DNA of 6,352 nt, taken from NCBI GenBank assembly GCA_049314515.1, contig JBMOEY010000083.1, positions 1 through 6,352 of the forward strand, given 5' to 3'. Both the position numbers and the translations under genes were made by a program. Of the stretch, positions 1 to 5,544 are shown piece by piece. This stretch comes from RFQD01 sp049314515. GTDB lineage: Bacteria > Actinomycetota > Actinomycetes > Actinomycetales > Microbacteriaceae. Under the pieces are notes generated by a model. The model worked only from the letters and a program-made list of their open reading frames with translations, was not told where the DNA came from and ran no database searches. Each line of letters begins with the position of its first letter. Positions within the stretch are counted from its first letter, which is position 1.

Positions 1-1187
1 CACTGCAGGCCCAAACACAGACCAAGAACGGGGATGCCATTCTCTCGCGCAAACTTCAAAGCGCCGAGTTTGCCTTCAATGCCACGAATACCGAAACCCC
101 CCGGCACGCAAATCCCATCGAGGTCGGCGAGGTTCTTGACGGCACCGTCATGAGTTTCGCATTCGTCCGATTGAATCCAGCGGATGTTCAACTTGGTGCG
201 GTGCTCGAATCCACCCGCGCGAAGCGCTTCGGTCACCGACAGGTATGCGTCGGGCAAATCGATGTACTTGCCCACGAGCCCCACGGTCACCTCGTGTGTC
301 GGCTCGTGCACGGCGGCGAGCAAGGGCGACCATCCCGACCAGTCAACGGGGTTTGCGGTTAGGCCCAATGCTTCGACGATGTAGTCGTCGAGTCCTTGCG
401 TGTGAAGCATGGTCGGGATGTCGTAGATGCTCAGTACGTCGACTGCGTTGACGACGGCATTCTCATCCACGTCGCACATGAGCGCAATCTTGCGCTTATT
501 CGCGTCTGTGACCGGTCGGTCGCTGCGAAGCACGAGCGCGTCGGGTTGAATTCCGATCGAGCGCAACATGGCCACCGAGTGCTGAGTGGGCTTGGTCTTT
601 TGCTCGCCCGAGGCTCCCATGAACGGCACGAGGGAAACGTGAACAAAGAAGACGTTTTTGCGGCCGAGCTCGTGGCGCACCTGGCGAGCCGATTCGATGA
701 ATGGCTGGCTTTCGATATCGCCGACAGTTCCACCAATTTCGGTGATGATGACATCGGGCTGCGGCGAATCTTCAGCCTGAAGTCGCATGCGTCGCTTGAT
801 CTCATCGGTGATGTGCGGGATGACCTGCACCGTGTCACCGAGGTATTCACCCCGGCGTTCTTTCGAGATGACCTGCGAGTAAATCTGTCCCGTGGTGACG
901 TTGGCGGCCTGGCTGAGGTTGATGTCAAGAAAGCGCTCGTAGTGACCGATATCGAGGTCGGTCTCGGCGCCATCGTCAGTAACGAAGACTTCTCCGTGCT
1001 GGAACGGGTTCATTGTGCCCGGGTCGACGTTGAGGTACGGATCGAGTTTCTGCATGACGACACGAACCCCGCGAGCGGTGAGAAGATTGCCGAGACTGGC
1101 GGCAGTGAGACCCTTACCGAGAGAACTGACCACGCCCCCGGTGACGAAAATGTGCTTTGTTACCTTGTCACCCGATGAGTCCGCCAC
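1..1187 (-). CDS. pyrG: CTP synthase (glutamine-hydrolysing), 3' end beyond the window
   Basis: CTP synthase aminates UTP to CTP using ATP and ammonia from glutamine, the last step of de novo pyrimidine nucleotide synthesis in the cytosol. 395 complete codons are visible from a GTG at 1187. The N-terminal synthetase domain has the P-loop-like GGVVSSLGKGL at residues 17-27, followed by QKLDPYLNVDPGTMNP, DDGAETDLDIGHYERF and EIGGTVGDIES, all diagnostic of the family. The class I glutamine amidotransferase domain follows, with the oxyanion-hole motif GGFGIRG and the nucleophile in GLCLGLQ (Cys391, bases 15-17). About 150 residues with the catalytic His and Glu would lie off the window. The reading frame is intact. 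It starts 6 nt after the recN stop; no strong Shine-Dalgarno is visible, so translation may be coupled to recN. A TAGAGT hexamer sits 8 nt before the GTG, too weak to call a promoter. Identification is very secure; the exact start is less so. Confidence 0.97.
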   Translation of the reverse strand, partial: MADSSGDKVTKHIFVTGGVVSSLGKGLTAASLGNLLTARGVRVVMQKLDPYLNVDPGTMNPFQHGEVFVTDDGAETDLDIGHYERFLDINLSQAANVTTGQIYSQVISKERRGEYLGDTVQVIPHITDEIKRRMRLQAEDSPQPDVIITEIGGTVGDIESQPFIESARQVRHELGRKNVFFVHVSLVPFMGASGEQKTKPTQHSVAMLRSIGIQPDALVLRSDRPVTDANKRKIALMCDVDENAVVNAVDVLSIYDIPTMLHTQGLDDYIVEALGLTANPVDWSGWSPLLAAVHEPTHEVTVGLVGKYIDLPDAYLSVTEALRAGGFEHRTKLNIRWIQSDECETHDGAVKNLADLDGICVPGGFGIRGIEGKLGALKFARENGIPVLGLCLGLQ

Positions 1188-1193
1188 GGGATT

Positions 1194-2882
1194 TCACTCT
1201 ATCAGCGAAGCGAGCTGAACAAGCTCTCTCGCGTGTTCGAGTCCCGTGTCGGAATCAGGAAGTCCCGAAAGGAGTCGGGCCATCTCGGCAATGCGCTCTT
1301 CACCGACGAGTTTGGTGACCGAACTGACCGTCACGTCGCCGTCGGTGTTCTTTTCGACGCGCAAATGGTTGGTCGCAAAGGCAGCCACCTGCGCGAGGTG
1401 TGTGACGACGATGACTTGGGCATTTTGGGCGAGACGGGCAAGTCGCCGGCCAATTTCGATGGCCGCTGCTCCGCCCACGCCCGAGTCAACCTCGTCGAAA
1501 ACGTAGGTGGGAACGCGGTCGCGTTCGGCGACAACGACTTCGAGCGCGAGCATCACGCGGGAAAGCTCTCCGCCCGACGCGCCCTTGGCGATTGGCCGCG
1601 GGTCAGATCCCGAGTGCGGTTGCAACAAGAACTCGACGCCGTCGAAACCGAACGGTGTGGGCTCATCCGCCGTCGTGACGCGAACGTGGAGTGACGCATC
1701 CGGCATCGCGAGGCCGGCGAGCTCAGTCGTGACAGATGCACTGAGTGTGGCGGCGGATGCGACACGCAACGCTGTCAGAGCCGCGCCGATCGCGCGAACA
1801 TCCGATTCGTCTTGCGCGGTAACGCGCCCGAGTTCGTCAATGCGTTCGCTGTCTCCGTCGAGTGCAAGCAATCGAGCACTACCGGATTCGGAGTAGGCGA
1901 GCACGTCGTCGAGAGTCGGGCCGAAGCGACGCATCAGGCTTGCCAGCGAGGAGCGGCGCTCCTGAACTGTGTCAAGACTGCGCTCACCGTCGCTCTCGAT
2001 GTCGGCAAGTCGTCGAGACAAATCGGTTGACGTTTCAGACAGCTGCGTGCTCAATACCGAGAGCGACTCGAGGATCTTGGCGAGAACTGGATCGACGCCG
2101 GAGACGCGCTCGAGTTGTCGACGCGCACTCTCAACAAGTCCGAGTGCATCGAATGAATCGTCATCGCTCGAAATTGCGCCGTGTGCCGCGGCAATGGCCG
2201 CACGAAGTTCTTCAACGTTGGTGAGGCGATCGGCGAGCTCTTGCAGCTCGACGTCTTCTCCCGGCTGTGGTGCGACTGCTTCAATGTCGGCTAGAGCCGC
2301 ACGCAGGTCATCGGCTTCGCGGGTACGACGATCTCGCTCCGTAGTCAGCTCGGTCAGTTCAGCGAGATTCCGCTGCCAGCGACGAAACGCCTGCTGGTAC
2401 TCGGTGAGTCGAGTTGAAAACTCCGCTCCGGAGTAACGGTCGAGCGATTCGCGTTGTTCTGTCGTGGAGCGCAGACGAATCTGGTCGCTCTGACCATGAA
2501 CGGCAACGAGCGCATCCGCCAACGTTTGGAGCACGCCGGCAGGAGTTGTTCGGCCGCCGACCACGGCTCGTGATCGACCTTCCGAACTTACCGATCGAGC
2601 AACGAGGAGGTGATTGCCATCGAGCTCTCCCCCGGCTTCTTCGACAACCGATCGGATAGATTCGGGGTCGTCGAGGCGCCAGGTTCCTTCGACCCACAAT
2701 GCGTCGCACCCGCGTCGCACGGTTGCCGCATCGGCGCGTTCTCCGCGCAAGAGTCCGAGGGCGGTGACCACCATGGTCTTTCCCGCGCCGGTCTCGCCGG
2801 TAATCGCAGTAAAGCCGGGACCGAGTGGCAAGGCAGCCTCGGAAATCACACCGAGGTCGCGAATTCGAATTTCTTCAATCAC
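1194..2882 (-). CDS. recN: DNA repair protein RecN (SMC-like ATPase)
   Basis: RecN is a cytosolic SMC-like ATPase that acts early in recombinational repair of double-strand breaks. From GTG 2882 the protein has 562 residues, normal for the family. Walker A GETGAGKT is at 29-36, the RecN-typical HGQSDQ at about 129-134, a long helical, charged coiled-coil arm at roughly 150-375, the ABC signature ASGGELSR at 435-442, Walker B YVFDEVD at about 460-466, and the H-loop VVTHLAQVA near 492-500. I chose GTG 2882 because it yields the usual RecN beginning (IEEIRIRDLGVI), lies 1 nt after the nadK stop, and has GGAGAGG at 2894-2900, 11 nt upstream. The longer ATG at 2906 would add eight non-conserved residues inside nadK with no obvious ribosome site. 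The gene is the fourth of a tight operon. DNA damage (LexA) control is known for RecN in some bacteria, but I saw no operator here. Confidence 0.97.
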   Translation of the reverse strand: MIEEIRIRDLGVISEAALPLGPGFTAITGETGAGKTMVVTALGLLRGERADAATVRRGCDALWVEGTWRLDDPESIRSVVEEAGGELDGNHLLVARSVSSEGRSRAVVGGRTTPAGVLQTLADALVAVHGQSDQIRLRSTTEQRESLDRYSGAEFSTRLTEYQQAFRRWQRNLAELTELTTERDRRTREADDLRAALADIEAVAPQPGEDVELQELADRLTNVEELRAAIAAAHGAISSDDDSFDALGLVESARRQLERVSGVDPVLAKILESLSVLSTQLSETSTDLSRRLADIESDGERSLDTVQERRSSLASLMRRFGPTLDDVLAYSESGSARLLALDGDSERIDELGRVTAQDESDVRAIGAALTALRVASAATLSASVTTELAGLAMPDASLHVRVTTADEPTPFGFDGVEFLLQPHSGSDPRPIAKGASGGELSRVMLALEVVVAERDRVPTYVFDEVDSGVGGAAAIEIGRRLARLAQNAQVIVVTHLAQVAAFATNHLRVEKNTDGDVTVSSVTKLVGEERIAEMARLLSGLPDSDTGLEHARELVQLASLIE

Positions 2883-2883
2883 G

Positions 2884-3789
2884 TTATTGGGGCCCTCTCC
2901 AACCATAAACAGAGAGATCGAACTTGTTCACGATGCGGTCGGCAAACGAGTCGCTGTTGAGTCGAGCAAGTCGCACGGGTGTTTGTGAACGTTGCACCAC
3001 AACGCGCGCTCCGGAAGGGAGGTCGAACGTGCGACGACCGTCACACCACAGCACGCCACCACCACTGCTTCGCTCGAGAATTTCGACGGCGACGGCAACG
3101 TCGGGCGAAACCACAAGGGGACGGGCGAACAGCGCATGCGCCGAGAGAGGCACGACGAGCATCGCCTCGACATCGGGCCACACAACTGGCCCACCGGCGG
3201 AAAACGCGTACGCCGTTGACCCGGTCGGCGTGGCGATGACGACACCGTCACACCCGAAGGATTCGAGTGGTCGCTTGTTAACTTCGACCACGACTTCGAG
3301 CATGCGCTCTCGACTCGCCTTCTCAACCGTGGCCTCGTTGAGCGCCCACGTGTGAAAGACGACCTCGTTACCGCGCTTTACTCGGACATCGAGACTGAAG
3401 AGGTCTTCGACAGCGAAGTCGCCATCCAACACTCGCGTGACGGTTTCACTCACGCTTTCGCGTTCGGTTTCCGCGAGGAATCCAACGTGACCCACGTTCA
3501 CACCCACGATGGGCAGTGCAGCTTCGCGAACGACCTCCGCCGCACGCAAAATCGTTCCGTCGCCACCAATCGCAAAGACCACCTCGATCTGGTCGAGCGA
3601 GACACCCGATTCCAGCCACTCGAGCGTCGTAAGGTCGGGCGCCGCTGCGGCAACGACCTGCCCCTCTGCTTCACGCAATACCGGCACAACACCGCGACCG
3701 ACTAAGTGCCGGCACACCTCAACAGCAGTCGCGAGCGACACTTCTTGCAACACGTGCGGGACAACGAGTACACGACGACCTGATGTCAT
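2884..3789 (-). CDS. nadK: NAD kinase (ATP/polyphosphate-dependent)
   Basis: NAD kinase phosphorylates NAD to NADP and sets the NADP(H) pool in the cytosol. From ATG 3789 the protein has 301 residues, the usual size. It carries the catalytic GGDGT loop at 75-79, NVGHVGFLAE at 98-107, the NE pair at 151-152, and the NAD-binding block DGVVIATPTGSTAY at 181-194 followed by SAGGP at 197-201. It ends in a KFDLSVYGWRG tail of actinobacterial type. The start is decided by a perfect AGGAGG at 3796-3801, 6 nt before the ATG, and by the ATGA overlap with the tlyA stop. An upstream in-frame start at 3828 lies inside tlyA and would add 13 basic residues absent from the family pattern. In Mycobacterium tuberculosis this gene is ppnK (Rv1695) in the same tlyA-ppnK-recN order. 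No truncation or missing key residue was seen. Confidence 0.97.
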   Translation of the reverse strand: MTSGRRVLVVPHVLQEVSLATAVEVCRHLVGRGVVPVLREAEGQVVAAAAPDLTTLEWLESGVSLDQIEVVFAIGGDGTILRAAEVVREAALPIVGVNVGHVGFLAETERESVSETVTRVLDGDFAVEDLFSLDVRVKRGNEVVFHTWALNEATVEKASRERMLEVVVEVNKRPLESFGCDGVVIATPTGSTAYAFSAGGPVVWPDVEAMLVVPLSAHALFARPLVVSPDVAVAVEILERSSGGGVLWCDGRRTFDLPSGARVVVQRSQTPVRLARLNSDSFADRIVNKFDLSVYGWRGPQ

Positions 3790-4625
3790 GCCGCGCCTCC
3801 TGCCAATTTGTGGACGTGTTCTCTCCATTGTGTCGGATTACCACCGACACGTGCGCTGAACCAGGCGACATACTCGCGGTTTCCGGCGCCTCCGAGGATT
3901 GGGGATGACAGGATGCCCGCCGTGCGCAATCCGGCATCGAACGCGCACCACAGCACGGCGTTGATGGCGTCCTCACGTTTTGCCGCACTCGTCACGATGC
4001 CCTCTTTAACACCTTGCCGCCCAACCTCAAATTGAGGTTTGATGAGCAGCACAAAATCGGCGTCGTCAGTTGCGGTTGCGCGCAGAGCCGGGATGACGTG
4101 CGTGAGCGAGATGAACGAGAGGTCTCCCACGACGAGGTTCGGGGCATCCTCGTCCGGCACTTCAGGTCGTCGCAGCAAACCGGCGAGGTTTTCGCGATTG
4201 AGGTACCGAGCATTCACACCTTCGAGCACGCGCACTCGCTCATCCGAGCGAATCGACGGCGACAACTGGTTGTGCCCCACGTCGAGGGCGATGACGCTAC
4301 CAACGTGACGCTCGAGTAGCACCTGCGTGAATCCTCCGGTTGAGGCGCCCACGTCGAGCGCACGGCGACCCGTGACGTCAATCTCGAACGCGTCGAGGGC
4401 AGCGATGAGTTTGTGCGCGGCCCGACTGACGTAGTGGTCGAGTCGTTCGACGGTGATCTCATCCGTGTCAGCGACTCGGTGTGCGGACTTGATGACGGGA
4501 TGCCCGTTCACACGAACCCGACCACTCACGATCAACTCGGCCGCGTGTGTGCGCGAACGCGCGATGCCGCGGGTGGCGAGTGAGGCATCCAGTCGCTGAC
4601 CACTCGCGTCACTGACTTCAGGCAC
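3786..4625 (-). CDS. tlyA: TlyA family rRNA (cytidine-2'-O)-methyltransferase
   Basis: TlyA uses S-adenosylmethionine to 2'-O-methylate rRNA cytidines at the subunit interface (C1409 of 16S and C1920 of 23S rRNA in mycobacteria, where its loss gives capreomycin resistance). The 279-residue protein has an S4 RNA-binding domain at about 10-62 (RLDASLATRG, AAELIVSGRVRVNG) and an FtsJ-type Rossmann methyltransferase domain from about 65. The SAM motif LDVGASTGGFT is at 90-100. The family K-D-K-E catalytic set can be matched to K72, D168 (GDLSF), K196 (KPQF) and E251 (NREY). The interdomain linker reads DHYV where M. tuberculosis has RAWV. The N-terminal helix ending in ARSR resembles the longer dual-specificity type, but the sequence alone does not prove that it modifies both subunits. 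The GTG start at 4625 has AGGGG at 4630-4634 with a short 4-nt spacer, and overlaps the upstream small gene by 8 nt. Older database names of 'hemolysin' for this family are misleading. Confidence 0.95.
   Translation of the reverse strand: MPEVSDASGQRLDASLATRGIARSRTHAAELIVSGRVRVNGHPVIKSAHRVADTDEITVERLDHYVSRAAHKLIAALDAFEIDVTGRRALDVGASTGGFTQVLLERHVGSVIALDVGHNQLSPSIRSDERVRVLEGVNARYLNRENLAGLLRRPEVPDEDAPNLVVGDLSFISLTHVIPALRATATDDADFVLLIKPQFEVGRQGVKEGIVTSAAKREDAINAVLWCAFDAGLRTAGILSSPILGGAGNREYVAWFSARVGGNPTQWREHVHKLAGGAA
3796..3801 (-). promoter_or_regulatory. Consensus ribosome binding site of nadK
   Basis: AGGAGG on the minus strand sits 6 nt before the ATG at 3789, inside the last codons of tlyA. 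It fixes the nadK start and rules out the longer in-frame start at 3828. With the ATGA overlap it implies translational coupling of nadK to tlyA. Confidence 0.85.
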
Positions 4626-4755
4626 TCGTCCCCTGTGCGTCGACTCGTTCGAGGCGCGTCTTCAACTCGTCGTAAACCTTCGTGTAGGCGTCTGCGCGTT
4701 GCTCGAGCGGCAACTGCTCAATGCGCGCCAGCTCTGCTTGCAGGTCCTCGGTCAT
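4618..4755 (-). CDS. Small acidic helical protein of unknown function upstream of tlyA
   Basis: A 45-residue ORF starts at ATG 4755 and ends in a TGA that overlaps the tlyA GTG by 8 nt. It begins MTEDLQAELARIEQLPLEQR and continues with mostly charged, helix-favouring residues (ADAYTKVYDELKTRLERVDA). It has no Cys, no signal peptide and no membrane segment. Two stop codons lie in frame just upstream, so the ATG is the first usable start. Support for it being real comes from the overlap with tlyA, a likely leaderless promoter exactly spaced to its ATG, and its position: M. tuberculosis also has a small hypothetical gene (Rv1693) directly before tlyA. I do not recognise a characterised family and assign no function. 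It might act as a leader that couples translation into tlyA, or as a small regulator. Confidence 0.75.
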   Translation of the reverse strand: MTEDLQAELARIEQLPLEQRADAYTKVYDELKTRLERVDAQGTSA

Positions 4756-4761
4756 GCGTCA

Positions 4762-4767
4762 ATCTTA
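4762..4767 (-). promoter_or_regulatory. Probable leaderless -10 box driving the small ORF-tlyA-nadK-recN-pyrG operon
   Basis: TAAGAT on the minus strand differs from TATAAT at two positions and lies exactly 6 nt before the ATG at 4755. That puts the predicted transcription start on the A of the start codon, the geometry known for leaderless actinobacterial transcripts. There is no Shine-Dalgarno between the box and the ATG, which fits. No good -35 hexamer is visible 16-19 nt further upstream. The motif is short, so this is a prediction. Confidence 0.55.
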
Positions 4768-4792
4768 CGCTTGGCGCGTTGCCGTGCGTCTT

Positions 4793-4812
4793 CGAGTGGT
4801 CAGAGCCACTCG
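4793..4812 (-). terminator. Perfect 7-bp hairpin around the stop codon of the ubiquitin-like gene
   Basis: CGAGTGG (4793-4799) and CCACTCG (4806-4812) form a perfect 7-bp inverted repeat with a 6-nt loop that contains part of the TGA stop at 4800-4802. No T-run follows on the minus strand, so it is not a canonical intrinsic terminator; U-poor terminators are described in actinobacteria. It lies between the exporter/ubiquitin-like unit and the predicted tlyA-operon promoter, which makes a termination, attenuation or 3'-end-protecting role plausible. It could equally be chance. Confidence 0.4.
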
Positions 4813-5528
4813 CGGCGACGGCGAAGCAGAATCAGAACTCCAGCGAGACTCGAGATTGCTGCACTCAAGGCGATCAGCGCCACAACCTTGGCGTTCGTGC
4901 CGGTGTCCGGAAGGGCGGCGGCTACAGCGTCGGGATTATCCGTTTGCGCTTCGAGGTTGGCAACCGTGCCAGTCCATGTCAGGTCACTATCGCCACATTC
5001 AGTGGTCGCACGAATCGTCGCCGAAAAGTCGCCCAATTCGGTGAATGCACCAGTGAGAACTCCGGTATCAGTGTCTAGTGCGATACCTGCCGGTAACGAA
5101 CCGGCCACAACCTCAAAGTGCTTCCCGACGGGAACTGTTTCGACGAGGTTAGATACGGTGCCACCGAAGCTGGGCTCGTCGGGAGTTATTGACCATCGCG
5201 AAACGACAGGGAAGTCAAAAACTTCGATAACAGAACCGGCTTGAATGTTGTAGTCGGAAAGCTGTCGGCTGGGCACCAGAAACTTGTTGCGATAAACCAG
5301 ACACATGTCGGGCGGAAAAATGCCCATTCGGTCTTGAACTCTGAGTTTGACTTCGTCGAAAGTGAAGTTCGACTCAACGTCAATTGTCCACCGGTACCCC
5401 GACTGCAGGTGCATGTCAATCTGATACGCATGCGCGGATTGCTCCCCAACGCCAACAACAAAGACAACCGAAAGCGCGGTCGCGGCGAGTGTTTTCCAGC
5501 GTGCTCTCATCCCGTGGCGAACCTTCAC
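4800..5528 (-). CDS. Secreted, LPxTG-anchored surface protein with N-terminal ubiquitin-like domain
   Basis: This 242-residue protein reads as four parts. Residues 1-34 are a Sec signal peptide: basic start, hydrophobic core at about 14-28, AHA cleavage site at 32-34. Residues 35-104 align without gaps to human ubiquitin 1-70 with 26 identities, including LSDYNIQ at 90-96, VK at 60-61, QD at 65-66 and the Lys48 equivalent K82. Residues about 113-190 resemble a putative Ig-like repeat (LPAG, LDTDTGVLTG, then a G-D-F-SATIRAT strand). The C-terminus is a sortase signal: LPDTG at 206-210, hydrophobic segment about 213-235, then RRRRE. The ubiquitin part ends in DFPVVS instead of a diglycine tail, so conjugation is unlikely. 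The mature chain has only two cysteines, C76 and C178. GTG 5528 is supported by a TAGGCT box 6 nt upstream (leaderless geometry). ATG 5510, with GAAGG 11 nt upstream, is an alternative giving a 236-residue product with the same signal peptide. The gene starts 16 nt after the ABC exporter stop. Function unknown. Confidence 0.93.
   Translation of the reverse strand: MKVRHGMRARWKTLAATALSVVFVVGVGEQSAHAYQIDMHLQSGYRWTIDVESNFTFDEVKLRVQDRMGIFPPDMCLVYRNKFLVPSRQLSDYNIQAGSVIEVFDFPVVSRWSITPDEPSFGGTVSNLVETVPVGKHFEVVAGSLPAGIALDTDTGVLTGAFTELGDFSATIRATTECGDSDLTWTGTVANLEAQTDNPDAVAAALPDTGTNAKVVALIALSAAISSLAGVLILLRRRREWL
4899..4913 (-). other. LPDTG sortase recognition motif
   Basis: These bases encode LPDTG (residues 206-210), followed within two residues by a strongly hydrophobic stretch and then four arginines. 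That is the standard tripartite cell-wall sorting signal, so a sortase would be expected to cut between Thr and Gly and link the protein to peptidoglycan. No sortase gene is in the window; without one the segment would serve as a C-terminal membrane anchor. Confidence 0.85.
5217..5426 (-). other. Ubiquitin-like (beta-grasp) domain coding segment
   Basis: This is the coding segment for residues 35-104 of the surface protein, Tyr35 pairing with ubiquitin Met1. Ubiquitin core positions are kept or conservatively changed: I3, V17, V26, L43, L50, L56 and I61 are identical; L15I, I23F, I30V, I44V, L67I and L69V are conservative; I13 is Trp. Lysines at ubiquitin positions 27 and 48 are kept, 29 and 33 become Arg, and 6, 11 and 63 are lost. 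Surface-patch positions change (L8Q, H68E, V70F), so binding to eukaryotic ubiquitin receptors is not expected to be preserved. Identities were counted by eye. Confidence 0.88.
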
Positions 5529-5534
5529 CGCATG

Positions 5535-5540
5535 AGCCTA
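5535..5540 (-). promoter_or_regulatory. Possible leaderless -10 box of the ubiquitin-like surface gene
   Basis: TAGGCT on the minus strand fits the TAnnnT core and lies 6 nt before the GTG at 5528, the spacing expected when transcription starts at the initiation codon. It lies in the short gap after the ABC exporter stop. There is no convincing -35 element. The same stretch forms a 5-bp hairpin (ACCGC/GCGGT, 5527-5531 with 5541-5545) that would cover the GTG in a read-through transcript. The call is weak because the hexamer matches only three consensus bases. Confidence 0.3.
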
Positions 5541-5544
5541 GCGG

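Noticed and set aside
396..1178. 260-codon plus-strand ORF opposite pyrG
   Set aside because: It is the antisense shadow of a highly conserved pyrG frame; the translation shows no domain-like pattern and there is no ribosome site or promoter for it.
1233..1694. 153-codon plus-strand ORF opposite recN
   Set aside because: It lies antisense to the conserved RecN ATPase C-terminal region and its translation looks like complement-strand composition rather than a protein.
1194..2906. Longer recN start at ATG 2906
   Set aside because: It overlaps nadK by 23 nt and adds residues not typical of RecN; GTG 2882 has GGAGAGG upstream and gives the usual N-terminus.
2884..3828. Longer nadK start at 3828
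   Set aside because: It adds 13 basic residues inside tlyA and lacks a good ribosome site, whereas ATG 3789 has AGGAGG at 6 nt and an ATGA overlap.
5199..5216. Possible conjugatable ubiquitin or Pup-like modifier
   Set aside because: The fold's C-terminus runs into DFPVVS and on into a stalk with no diglycine, and no E1/E2-like or deubiquitinase-like gene lies nearby. Pup is disordered and unrelated in fold.
5217..5426. Eukaryotic contamination or a chimeric assembly as the source of the ubiquitin similarity
   Set aside because: The domain is in one unbroken frame with a bacterial signal peptide and a sortase signal, between actinobacterial genes, and 37% identity is far below that of any true eukaryotic ubiquitin.
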